Source: Rutstroemia sp. NJR-2017a BVV2 (lineage: Eukaryota; Ascomycota; Leotiomycetes; Helotiales; Rutstroemiaceae). From it: a stretch of 64,000 nt of DNA. The notes beneath the pieces were generated by a model. It made no database searches. It had not been told where the DNA came from and worked only from the letters and a program-made list of their open reading frames with translations. This document shows positions 11,382-21,891 of the stretch, piece after piece. Each line of letters opens with the position of its first letter. Positions within the stretch are counted from its first letter, which is position 1. Where the stretch lies: the NCBI GenBank assembly GCA_002946415.1, contig NJPS01000074.1, forward strand, positions 62,001 to 126,000, in the 5' to 3' direction. The position numbers were made by a program, and so were the translations under genes.

Positions 11382-13281
11382 ATGAGAGCCTTTGCTTTCA
11401 AATCAACCTATACTTGCGGCACTAGGTCATCCTCCTCCCGCTCCCTGGCAAACATGTCATCGACCGCAAAACCGGCACGAGTTTTGGTTATAGGTGGCGG
11501 TTATGCTGGGCTCTCTGTAATGATCAACCTCCTCAATTGGGGCTCGGACAGCCTCAGATACCTTGTCCATTACCTCCACCTGAGCTGAAAGCCATGCCAC
11601 AAGTTGCTGCATAGTGTTGCACGATTGCACAGGCACAGCGGGTAAATATAGGCTTAGGCTTAAAAGACATCAATTAGAAGGTACTGAATGCTTGACTTGG
11701 TTGAACTGATGGGCTATCTATAGTGGGAAGGACTAGCTATATTTATAGGCCTTTCAGGCCTATTGCCTTAGGCCTCTCGGGCCTATTTGCCACAGGCGTC
11801 GTAAGCCTGAACCACAGGCTTCGTAAGCCTGAAGTCATAGGCTTCGTAAGCCTAATCGATCACTACGACGTTCAGTTTAAGGTGGTGGGCACCTGCCCCA
11901 CCTACCCCACTATAGCGGTTTCAACACATAGATCACGCTTATAGACGAGCGCGATGGCATTTGTGCGTCTTAAGCCGCCAGTAAAGGTCTTTACAAGATT
12001 GTTCTAGGAAACTGCTAACATGACTAGATCACTTGATGGGCGCCCCGTTGAGCCAGACTTCGCTCGATTTTGCAGACGAAGCATGGTTGCCTTTTGATGA
12101 GATACCACAACTTGCAAAAGAAAAAGAGGGTGTCTCCATCACCCAAGGAACTGCACAGAAACTGTGGATTGAAGAAAATACTCTCAATTATGTCGATCCC
12201 ACCGGTACACGCAAGTCAATCGGCTATGATTACGCCGTAGTCGCCACAGGCCTAAGGCGAGAGTGGCCCGTAGCGCCTCGTGCGCTTGACAAGAAGAACT
12301 TCCTGAGGGACACAAGTGCCCAGTTAGCGCGCTTCTCGAAGGCTCGAGCCATTGCTGTGATTGGTGGAGGTACGTTGTTCCATGAAGCTCATTATACATC
12401 TCTACATCTATTGACACGCCCGCAGGTGCGGTCGACATGGAAATAGCTGCAGAGCTCAAAACTGCCTTCCCTCATGCGCGTATCATCCTCATACACTCAA
12501 GGGAATTGCTCCTGAGCTCCGAGCCTCTACCAGCTTCGTTCAAACAGAAGGCGATGGAGATGGTAAGTGGCTTAGATATCGAACTGAAACTTTCTTCTCG
12601 TGTTCTCGAAATCCGTAATTTGGAAGCCAGCTATGAGGAAGAAGAAAAAGGATTGATACTGTCCGATGGCGAGAGGATACTGTGCAGTGAAGTCATCGAC
12701 ACAACCGCACGAAGCAAGAAGCTGGCTTCGCATATCACTTGTAGCCTCTTCGATGGGGTCAGCGATGTGAAGGTCTTATCAACCTAGGGGTCCATGTTAT
12801 GCCCCAGGTTTGATGATTACTAACATCACATATTCATAGTCTGCAAGTCGCGCAGGGGGGGGCTGTGCATAATGTTTTCGCGGTTGGTGATGCAGCCTCG
12901 TGGCCAGGTATCAAACGTGCTGGGAGTGCGCTCATCATGGGCCAGCACGCTGCAACAAACATATTACAGTCCATCGTGAACAAAGACAAAGCCGACCAGG
13001 GTCATGTCAGTTTCCTTGACGAGACTCCACTTGCTACGTGTCCACATTTTCAACCGATGATGGCACTCACAATCGGAGACGGGGCGATTTGCTATACCGC
13101 CAGCACAGACTTGTCTTGGGGCAAAGAAATCAAAGACGAGGTCGTTGGCCGTGGTATGGGAATTGATAGTAAGTTCTTATTACCTTTCATATAATTAAAA
13201 AATTAAATATATTATAATCTACTTGATAAATTTTGATAACTGATCATAATAGGATGTTCTGAATATTTACAAATCAAATAA
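11382..13281 (+). pseudogene. AMID/NDH-2-like FAD-dependent oxidoreductase, decayed
   Basis: The family order is complete. An N-terminal extension is followed by the FAD-binding GGGYAGLS, ITLIDERDG (FAD ribose/adenine region), a GAPLSQTS segment, the NAD(P)-binding AVIGGGAVDMEIAAEL created by a splice at about 12370-12425, and the second FAD motif NVFAVGDAA; the C-terminus ends at 13281 after a last GT-AG intron (13169-13252). Good introns also lie at about 11961-12028. Damage: a frame change between NLLN (about 11540) and GQPQIPCP, a TAG at 11612 where CAG would fit, a 290-bp element between 11642 and 11931, and an intron near 12790 whose expected donor G is C (reading STLQVA across it needs a CT start). 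AMID-like proteins are FAD oxidoreductases linked to respiration or apoptosis-like death. A few points could be explained by unusual splicing, but all four together favour a pseudogene. Confidence 0.8.
11642..11931 (+). mobile_element. Hairpin-array element, copy A (introner-like), inside the FAD gene
   Basis: About 290 bp with a near-identical core to 16485-16766 in opposite orientation. The core has five short palindromes about 21 bp apart, of the form AGGCCTTTCAGGCCT or AGGCTTCGTAAGCCT, followed by a GC-rich end containing GGGCACCTGCCCCACC. It lies precisely between GTAAAT at 11642 and an AG at 11930-11931; joining across it keeps the reading frame into ITLIDERDG. Boundaries are judged from the two-copy comparison and are uncertain by about 10-30 bp on the left. 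No coding capacity is visible. It could be a MITE of unknown superfamily or an introner. Confidence 0.75.
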
Positions 13282-13741
13282 ACAAATAAAGTATCTCGTG
13301 AGACAGTTAGTGGGGCGGGGCGGGGTGTAGATTTCCGAGGGATCTGAATTACTAGTACAAGATTATATAGGGGCCCAAGCATTTTTTGGTGCTATAATTC
13401 TTTCCCGCCATCGCTTTTTTTAAGTGTATTTCCTATACACCATCTTTCCTCTTCTGCAGACCTTCCATTCTCCATTCCTCAATTCTTTTCTTTCCCAACA
13501 GAAAAAGAAGAAAAGAAGCGTCGCATCTGAGATATTCTAGACTCGTTGACGCTGCGACATGTTTTTGATACCTATTTACACTCATACAATATATTGAGAG
13601 CTTTCTCTCAACCGCCGAGAGAGTTTGAAGATCGCGTACGGAAGTGGGTTTAATATCTTTTTAGTAACTACTTGCTTGCTTGCACACCGCTGCATGTGAG
13701 TAGTCAGTACCTGAAGATCTCCTTTCTGATAGACGTCAATC
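13282..13741. other. Spacer and probable promoter of the ankyrin gene
   Basis: About 460 bases without a gene. The right half has long pyrimidine tracts (around 13400-13500) as often seen upstream of fungal start sites. Confidence 0.45.
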
Positions 13742-15497
13742 ATGTCTACTCTATCCTCCCCAACATCGGCATTGCCCTACGCGAGATTCCGAAGTGACTC
13801 TCCGGATTGGAATAGCATGGATCATTTTGGCGAGGTAGTGTTAGAAGACGGCTCCAAGCTCTATGAAGACGAGTAGAACGGACTCTTCCATTCGATTATT
13901 GGGCATCATGATGTGGCCATGCTAAACCGATATCTGGCGGCAAACGTTCGATCCAAACCTCTTGCGTATTATTCCGAAGATCATGACAACGACCCATTCT
14001 ATTCAGCTGCTGAATCGGGAAGCACAAATGTCCTCCGCACGCTTTTAGAGCTTTGGGAGGCGTCTCATTCTTCCAAGTATGCGAAGTTTCCCCCGCCTGA
14101 TAAGAGACGCTTTTGTCTTTTGAACACAGCTTGTGGTGTCGCCGCCGTCGACACTGTTCGCCTTCTGCTTAGCGAGCCATGGAAAGCAAGATATGGAAAC
14201 ATACATGCAAGAGATAATGAGGGATATACGCCGATACTTTCAGCCGCTCGTGTGTTCAAAGCTGCCCCTATAAGGTATCTGGTGGGAATACGACATGACT
14301 CAATTGAGAGTTGTTTTACCGAAGCCGAAGAATTGATACATTTACTTCTTGATCGTGGTGCGCACGCTCATGACTTTCGTCTACGCACAATTTACCAAGA
14401 CTTGAACGACAGTTCAAAAGATTACGATGCTGTCGTGGACACCGTGCTCAGTCTGGCTATCTCTGGAGCGAGTTCTGTGCTCATAAAGCGTTTGATTGAT
14501 TTGGGTGCTGATCCAGATGTAAAGATTACAGAGTATCTTCCGAGTCGGGGTGACCACCAGTCCGGGGAATTAGCGAAGAGGAACTCCACCGCACTTCATG
14601 TCGGCAGCCAAGATTGCAACACTAAGGGAATTCGAGTACTTTTAGTCAACGCGCAGGGCTTTCTGAACCCGGAAAGAGCTACATGCACTGATGACTCCGG
14701 TCGTCTGCCTCTTCACTGGGCGGCATTTGGTCCCCCCTATGACGAGTACGAGCTGCAAGCGGAACGATTTGGCCAACGTATCACAGCCACGATTGAGCTT
14801 CTTTTAGCAACCGCACCAAAAACTGTGAATGCGAAGGACAAAGAAGGGAACACCGCTCTGCATTATACTGTAGAAAAGCATGGAGACCACGGCGACAAAT
14901 TCTTGGCAGTCTTCCAGACTCTATGCAAGCATGGTGCAGACAGCGGTATTCGCGGGCAAAACGGAAAACACTCCACTACACCATTTAGTGAACCGTGTTA
15001 GTTGTATCGGTCAACCTGTGGGTGTAAATGTGATGGATGTATTCTTGCAGCACGGAGCGAGTATACACGATAGAAATGATGATGGGAATACGGCTCTGCA
15101 TCTCGTGGCCAACAACTTGTCGCACAGTGAAGCCGCACAAGAACTAATCAGCAAAGGCGCCGATATCAGCGCTACGAACAATCAAGGAAACACCCCTCTC
15201 CATCTAGCTGCAGGTGGTAATTTTGGTGTATTGGGCCCTTCCCACCCAGCTCTGGCTGGTCCTCGTCTGAAGGCGCTGGATGAGATGCTAAAGAATCTGC
15301 TGCATGGTTTATCTGAAGAAGAAGCCGACCACTTGATGAGCCAACCAAACGCAGATGGAAAGACACCATATCAGATTTGCGAGGAAACAAGGGAAGAGTA
15401 TAGGAAGGCCCAGAAACTTCATATAGAGGGAGAGGAGAAGTATAGAAGGTGGTTGATAGAAGTTGAGAGTGGAAGAGGTAGGGGAAGAAAGTTATAA
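13742..15497 (+). pseudogene. Ankyrin-repeat protein, two-lesion pseudogene
   Basis: One continuous frame starts at the ATG 13742 but has a TAG at 13874 (codon 45), after which the same frame runs open to about 14965. There one extra A in an A-run (near 14969) shifts the reading to the frame that is open to 15497. Apart from these two lesions about 580 residues of ankyrin repeats read through, including DSGRLPLHWAA, KEGNTALHYTVE, TPLHHLVNRV, DGNTALHLVANN and QGNTPLHLAAGG. No signal peptide or membrane segment is seen. Ankyrin proteins are protein-protein adaptors; in fungi they are often paired with NACHT or HET proteins. With only one nonsense codon and one homopolymer indel the gene died recently or the assembly has an error at the A-run. 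Translation could restart at 13913. Confidence 0.8.
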
Positions 15498-15582
15498 ATA
15501 GATGGAGGAAATTGAAAAGAAGCATAACCCTCCTCTTTTAAAAGAGCACAACCCCCTGGTTTTGAAACGCTTGGACCACCGC

Positions 15583-15654
15583 TTAATTTTCCCATACAAA
15601 TTTTGGTGAGTAAAAGAAGTATAACATTATGCCTTTTTAGCCATATAAGTTAGG
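15583..15654 (-). repeat. 70-bp repeat, copy 2 (inverted relative to 10783)
   Basis: Reverse complement of the 10783-10851 segment with a handful of differences. It starts about 85 bp after the ankyrin stop and ends 110 bp before the next HET gene. Confidence 0.85.
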
Positions 15655-15765
15655 TAGAACAGCGGACCATCATCTCAGCTTAATGGTCAGAAATGCCGAT
15701 ATCGATAACATATCTCAACCTCGATTTTCAATACTCTCCAGCCTATAAACCTTGTACAAAACAAC

Positions 15766-17829
15766 ATGGAGGCCCGCACTGACAACATATACCAATTCAA
15801 GCCATTCGTCGCAGCTGAAAATGTCCATCCAATCCGTCTTTTGACTCTGCTCCCTACCAGGAACTTTGACGACGACCTTGAGTGCGAAGTCAATCATACC
15901 AGCCTTGAAGATAAGCCAGAATTCGAAGCACTCTCATATACGTGGGGAAATCCCAAGGATGTTGTACCATTACTCCTCCACGACCAAACTTTCCATGTCA
16001 CCAAGAATCTAGCCTCAGCCCTTCGGCACTTGCGGTACACACATGAACCAAGAGTGCTGTGGGTTGATGCTCTGTGCATCAACCAGTCTGATATTTCAGA
16101 GCGAAACCAACAAATTCCACAGATGAGAGAAATCTACGACGTCGGTGGAGCGAAAAGGGTCGTAGTATGGTTAGGAGAAGTAAAGAATGCAAAGCTTGCA
16201 ATAGACTTTTGCGAACGATTACTCAAGGAACCACCGGAGTTTGCTCTACTCCCAGGTTATGACCTGGAGTGGGAGGCTTGCTACGAGTTATTTGTTGAGA
16301 CGCCCTGGTGGTCAAGAGCGTGGATTATTCAGGAAGTCATACATAAGAATACAGTTATCGTTCGCATCGGAAACTTAGAGCCAATGTCAATCGAATACAT
16401 CTGTGACGCCTTTTCGACGTTTTGGTATGGTTGGGGTGTTAAAATAAGGCTCCAAACGATCCCGGATCAAAATGCTCTTACCAGTGTGTTGGAACCACTA
16501 AAAGTGGGGTAGGTGGGGCAGGTGCCCACCACCTTAAACTGAACGTCGTAGTGATCGATTAGGCTTACAAAGCCTATGACTTCAGGCTTACGAAGCCTAT
16601 GGTTCAGGCTTACGACGCCTGTGGCAAATAGGCTTGAGAAGCCTAAGGCAATAGGCCTGAAAGGCCTATAAATATAGCTAGTCCTTCCCACTGCAGATAG
16701 CTCATCAGAACAGTTGAATCAAGCTTAAGTACACCCTACTTTTAAATCCCTTTGAGCCTACAGGCACTATTCTACGTACCAACCTGCTGTGCAATATAAG
16801 CCTGTCCAACACAGTGCTACGAAATCAAAGAGCCCACTCAAGCCATTTATACCACCCTCTGGAAAAGACTGGAGTTCGTCCGTCAGATCACAAAAATACT
16901 TGATGGAGGCTGCAGTCAATATACAAGACATCCGGGCTGCGGCTAAAGGAGATTCTTCAAACTTTCGTCTGAATTTACCAGCGCTTATTATGTCATTTAG
17001 GAACCAGGATAAGACAGATTTCAGAGACAAAATATATGCATTTCTTGGTATCGCAAACAGAGGACCTATATGGCATCAAATTCCAATCGATTATAACCTC
17101 TCCAAGAAGTCGCTCTATACAATAGTTGCTCGCGCATTCATCAATAACCCTAAGAACTCTCTGATACCCCTTCTTATGGTCGAATACCATGATCGACCTG
17201 TGGTGAGAGATCAAGAACTTCCTTCGTGGGTTTCCGATTATACAATTAAACAGAACTATGTCTCCCAAATGCACATCTCAACCGCTACTTCTTTCTCTGC
17301 TGATAAAGGTTTTCCATCCGTTGAACAAGAACCCCGCTTCTTGGAATCGCTCAATTGCGAAGTTTTGGTCCTGAGAGGAATTTATGTAGGAGTTATCACA
17401 GACACATACAAAGCAAGGATCACAAATGATGAATATCTCGCAGGTTTCGATGATGTGAAGCTGATACGCTAAAATGAAGACTCTCAAAATCGATGGCGAG
17501 ATTTTGTTGGGAGCCCTCCCTATCCATGGGATACTACTGATCCAGATATCAAGAGCCCCCTCGTATCACACAGCAATACCAGCTGGGGACCGATTCATTC
17601 GGAAATAGGCGATATCATTATTGTGGCAGTCGGCTCCCTCGTTCCTTTCGTTCTAAGGGAGTTTGAAAATGGGAAATATTTGTTTGTGGGGGCGTGTTGG
17701 TTGATCGAGCATGAGATTCAGGATAATACAAAGTTGAATGTAGACCATGGGTTTTCTAGAGTCATGTTCGGAAGTGCTTGTGAGGGGCTGCCGGATAACT
17801 ATAAAGCTGAAATGTTTTCGCTATACTAA
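15766..17829 (+). pseudogene. HET-domain pseudogene 2, carrying a hairpin-array element
   Basis: The 6OR-type HET layout is nearly complete: FEALSYTWGNP, LWVDALCINQSD, a VVVWLG strand, SRAWIIQEV, then DKTDFRDKIYAFLGI and PSWVSDYT, and a C-terminal GDIIIVAVGSLVPFVLREFE segment ending at 17829. There are two interruptions. One is a roughly 290-bp element (16485-16774) that adds stops; the left and right parts nevertheless share one reading frame, and a GT at 16509 with an AG at 16762-16763 would remove most of it in frame. The other is a single TAA at 17470 with the same frame continuing open for another 119 codons. HET proteins act in vegetative incompatibility. This copy is either a young pseudogene or, if the element is spliced, a protein lacking the last 119 residues. 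Confidence 0.85.
16485..16774 (-). mobile_element. Hairpin-array element, copy B, inside HET pseudogene 2
   Basis: Reverse-complement partner of the element at 11642-11931, with the same five spaced palindromes and GC-rich end, and homology extending on one side to TGTGTTGGAACCACT at 16485. Six of eight bases match between CTTACCAG (16477-16484) and CGTACCAA (16775-16782), a possible but weak target duplication. In the second palindrome both arms differ from copy A in a way that keeps pairing. Confidence 0.75.
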
Positions 17830-18057
17830 TAGTTTTCAGCGAGGAAATACTATCTAGTCGAAGTATTCTCATCTTTCTTTGCTTTATTATAATTATATAT
17901 AAAGTATTTGGTAACTCTATTTGGTAATAACTTGAGATGATGTAATAAGCAGCCCGGCCTCAGCTAACTATAGTCGGATAAAGGCAGTCGACCGCCCAGC
18001 ATTGCTGAGTAGATGTGAAAAGACTCTCTTCGGAATCAGAAAACAATAGCAGCAACT

Positions 18058-20205
18058 ATGCAGAGCTATACATACACAACGCTCTCTTCCAAACGTCACA
18101 TCAGGATTACAGAGATTCAGCCTGGGACGGTGGGCTCACCAATTAGCATCACACTAAGAGAGGCTCTACTTCCTTCGGGTCTGCAGCAGCAGTGTCATGA
18201 AAAGTACCAGACACTGTCATATGAGTGGGGAGACGGACCGCGCAATACGCCATTACAATGCGATGGCAAAATGCTGTTAATTACAACAAATTTGCTGGCT
18301 GCATTGCAACGACTCCGATCACCAACCGAGGTCCTGTTGTTATGGGTTGATTCAATATGCATCAACCAAGAAGACGTCAAAGAGCGAAGCTCCCAGGTTG
18401 AGCTGGTGCCTCTTATCTACAAATCAGGCACTCGGGTTTTTATGTGGATCGGACAAGAGACGGAACGTACGCCTCTTACTTTGGAGATGATGTCTAAGCT
18501 CTGGAATTTCCGTTTGCTTATCAAAGAAAATTTGAGGAAGCAAATCCCGGCAGCGACTTCGAAGAACTTACAATTTCGAGTGGGAATGCTCTTAACAAAC
18601 TCACCGGCGTGTCCGTCGACTTTGATAACAAAGATATGTGAGATTCGCTCGATGATCTCTTCTCGCGCACCTACTTTGAGCGCACCTGGATTATCCAGGA
18701 AATCATGCTTAGCCAGAATACCACCGTAGTATGCGGAACACATCAGTTTCCTTGGGATGAGCTCCGTGATGCTGTGCTATGTTACATAGCCTATGTACTT
18801 GGACATGTCCATGTTTGCCTGTTGTTCTTCATAATAAGTCATTGCCATTCTGCCAGCTGGGAGCACTCTCGGATCTCCATAGAGGACTCCCGGCATCCGG
18901 AGGAAACTCTCGACTGGTATTGCTTAACCTCCTTCAAACTCTTCGTTCGTCACGGTGCAAGGACCCAAGGGACCAGGTTTATGGAATCATGGGAATGGCT
19001 GCTTATCCAGTCGGTGGCATTAGACATTCCGACCCAGTTGATGTTAAGCTGCCGCCCCCGGATTACTCTAAGCCAGTCGAAGTCGTGTATCAAGAGACTA
19101 CCGAGACTTTGATCAAAGAATATGGAAATATGAAACCTCTACTGAATATCAGCACACCTTCAAACAGAACCTATCCACACATACCCAGCTAGGTAATGGA
19201 CTGGTCATCTAGTCCCGAGGGCTGGTGGAGAAAGTTTAACATACAAGTGGATAACTACGACCCTCACGATAGCAGACTGCACTTAGCAAACATGCAGACC
19301 TATCCTACGCCGCACGCCGCAAGAGAATTGTTTCCAGGCAAAATCTCAATCCGCGACCGCTTGCTTATTACCGAAGGCATTTGTCTCGGAACTGTAGCAT
19401 ATTGTGAGACGACCGTACGGAAGAGATTCACCTGGGAATCCCCTCATTTCCACATGTCGTACTCATTTTAGAATGTACAGAAGAGCTCAGATTACATGAA
19501 CTACGCCTCTTAGACGGACCGATTAATGGTCTATAAAAGGTCCTTAAGACCTCGTATTTAGCTTTCAATAATCATCACTTCTTTCAATCTCACACATATG
19601 CTTCGATGCCCATAGTAAGAGACGCTCTATTAACACGATTGACTGATCTAAATCGGAAGCTGGAAGAGATGTACGAGAACATCATGTTCACGAAATATAT
19701 CAACGGCGAAGCCATATTGGAAGCATTTGTCAAGACGCTGTTGATGAACGAGGACACCGCGATAGCAAAAGGATACGGCATGGACAACCAATCCAATGGC
19801 AGCTGGACTTTAATGTACAACTCCTTTTTCGGCGCCTTGGCCTTGAAAAGGTCTCTGACCGAGCGAAAGAAGAGTTTCCCGAAGCCTTGTTTGAACTTGT
19901 CATGAAAATGGCGACCGCAAAACTTGACGCCGGCCTCTTTCTTGCGGCTGCCAAACGGCTCAGTAACAATAGATTCTTCACAACGCAAACCGGACTCATG
20001 GGCCTCGGTAACTTTGATGTCAAGGAGGGCGATCGTGTTGTGATGCTTAAGGGTGCAAGCGCTCCCGGTGTTGAGGGAGCGGGTGTTGGATGGCGGGAAT
20101 TGGATGGTTGTAGGTGATGCATATGTACATGCTGCAATGGAGGTATGCCCGGAAGTGTACACAGACTGTCTTCTCAACTCATGGGAGGAATATCGGATAA
20201 ATTGA
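18058..20205 (+). pseudogene. HET-domain pseudogene 3
   Basis: The ATG at 18058 opens a HET protein: YQTLSYEWGD, LLWVDSICINQEDVKERSSQ, a VFMWIGQE strand, then RTWIIQEIMLSQNT in another frame after a shift near 18560, DPRDQVYGIMGMAAYP, and PS followed by TAG (19190) then VMDWSS. The family has PSW here, so TGG became TAG. Later pieces include HLANMQTYP, ISIRDRLLITEG, FGALALKRS and the C-terminal GDRVVMLKGASAP and GDAYVHAAME to about 20205. At least three frame changes and three nonsense codons (TGA near 18638, TAG 19190, others after 19468) make it a clear pseudogene. It lies only 230 bp from HET pseudogene 2 in the same direction but is not a recent duplicate, since the residues differ widely. 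Confidence 0.85.
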
Positions 20206-20300
20206 GGCGAGTCACATTTAAATCCGAGAAAACTTGTAGTGCAATCAGTGCGATTTGAACGGCCCTAGTAGCACGGGATCATTAATTTGGCCCGGAAACT

Positions 20301-20701
20301 ATGAAAATGGCTGCTATATACGAAAACTCAAGGAAGATTCTTCGCGCAACTAAGCAGTTGCAAGTGCCGCATGTCTTTATACAAGCCATCGGCACAGATC
20401 CCAAGTGGCAGAGAAACGGGCTGCAAGTATGTTGGTTCGTTGGTTGATAGATTTTGTGTCCGAGCAGAAAATAGGACGCTGCGCTTTGCAAGCTGGTCCA
20501 TTGGCTATGGAATTGGGGTTCTACGAGAAATTGGGGCTTCGGGTTATCTCGAGACAGGAGTTTGTTGATGAAGATCAGTTCCCTGTTGAAAGATACCCCG
20601 CAGGTTCTAATAATCCAAGATATATGAACTTGTCGAATTCAAGTTTTTCCGTGAAGTGTTTGAATGTACCTTTGACGAAAGGAAATGGGCTGAATTCATA
20701 G
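20301..20701 (+). pseudogene. GNAT N-acetyltransferase remnant (5'-truncated, frameshifted)
   Basis: Two frames together give the acetyl-CoA binding part of a fungal GNAT: QAIGTDPKWQRNG, then after a 2-base shift near 20419 AASMLVRWLIDFV, and LGFYEKLGLRVISRQEF, ending at 20701. The first third of a normal GNAT is absent upstream. The fragment follows the HET pseudogene by 95 bp. The donor family and substrate are unknown. Confidence 0.65.
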
Positions 20702-20955
20702 TCTAATCCACCAATAGGATTTAATTTTTTGCCCAAGATATTGCTGTAAAGATGATTCCAGCATCAATTTATGTTTTACTGCAGTTCATGCGGCGCAGGC
20801 CGATGTTCTTGTTGGGTGCTGTCTTGCCTACATACTATATACATTACTATATACATAATGACCAATTCACGTCATATTTTCTCTTTCAACCAACTTGACA
20901 GCATTCATTCCGGTTTTTAAACAGTGTACTCTTTACATTGCCTTCGAAATTCGTC

Positions 20956-21891
20956 TTAAGTCCGCTTTTTCAATTGTGTTGCTTTCTCATAGAAAATACT
21001 ACCATCCATAACTCTTCTCATGTCATCCTTCTTCATCACCCCATCCTGCGGTCAGAGGAGTAGATAAGTGGCAGTCCCTAGAATACTTATTTTAACTGCC
21101 TAATAGTTTCGATACCTCATCTCTACAAGGACACACTCACATTCTAGAAATGCCGCAGAGCATTCAAATAGATCTCAGGCAAAAGCCTGCCCCCTGAGAG
21201 CAGTCGCGATGTCGGCTTTCGTCAATCCACTTTTGTTATTCTTGTCGTACTTCGCAAAGAAATCCTCAAAATGTTGTGGGCGGAACCGGCCTTCGGCATC
21301 ATAGGTCATACTGTCGCTGTCGCTACCATGTTTATTCCGGTGTACATTTGCAACGAAAATTCGGAAAAAGGGGTCTGGCAGTAGACCCGAACCGCTAGGG
21401 TACGAAAGAGAAACGTGAATAATGAAGGTGGCGAACAAAGCTAGGGGCCGGATGAATTGCCAGTCTCGGAAGCCTTTCCAAGAGTCCATTGGCTAAATAA
21501 CACCGTCTGGGTCGCGGTCGAAATAATCCACGTGCTGAATGACCTAGTGTTGAGAATTTAAGCAAGCTCATTTTTCGCAGGGGCCTTAAAGCTGATGCTA
21601 AGGGAAACATATGATTGTGATGAACTTACTGTTTGATGTTGATGCCTCGCGGCCCAGTTATCCTTCGTCGTCCCCTCCGGATGCTCTTGGGATGCAGCAA
21701 CGGTAGGCTGTAGCCTGGGCTGTACCGGGGTCGATCAATTCGGTATCAGGACCAGGCATATACAGCTTTCGTTTTTTAGTGATTGTGACTTCAGGCATGG
21801 CGACTTTGTATGGTTTGAAGTGTTCATTAGATATGCCGTCACACTGTGAGACATCCTCATCCTCATGTCGAGACTTTTTAAGACTAGGCAT
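20956..21891 (-). pseudogene. Caleosin / peroxygenase pseudogene
   Basis: The caleosin order is complete on the minus strand. The N-terminus starts at 21891; IDPGTAQATAY is followed, after one inserted base near 21699, by EGTTKDNWAARHQHQT, an intron (21629-21544), and the EF-hand DYFDRDPDGVI. Then come a TAG where the family has W (VI-stop-P-MDSWKGF), a hydrophobic segment, LPDPFFRI, FEDFFAKYDKNNK, a TGA at 21175 inside the next conserved block, and a last exon (about 21045-20956) with KKDDMRRVMDGSIFY. Caleosins are lipid-droplet or ER Ca2+-binding haem peroxygenases that make oxylipins. One inserted base and two nonsense codons (one clearly TGG to TAG) inactivate it. I considered separate exons for the short open pieces, but no splice sites bypass the lesions. 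Confidence 0.82.

Noticed and set aside
11723..11944. Open frame repeated at 16467-16691 with near-identical protein, looking like a small conserved gene pair
   Set aside because: Both frames lie inside the two copies of the hairpin-array element; the similarity is explained by the repeat, and the frame runs through the palindromes.
16485..16774. hAT-type element with an 8-bp target duplication
   Set aside because: Only six of eight bases match, the ends do not form convincing inverted repeats, and copy A has no matching duplication.
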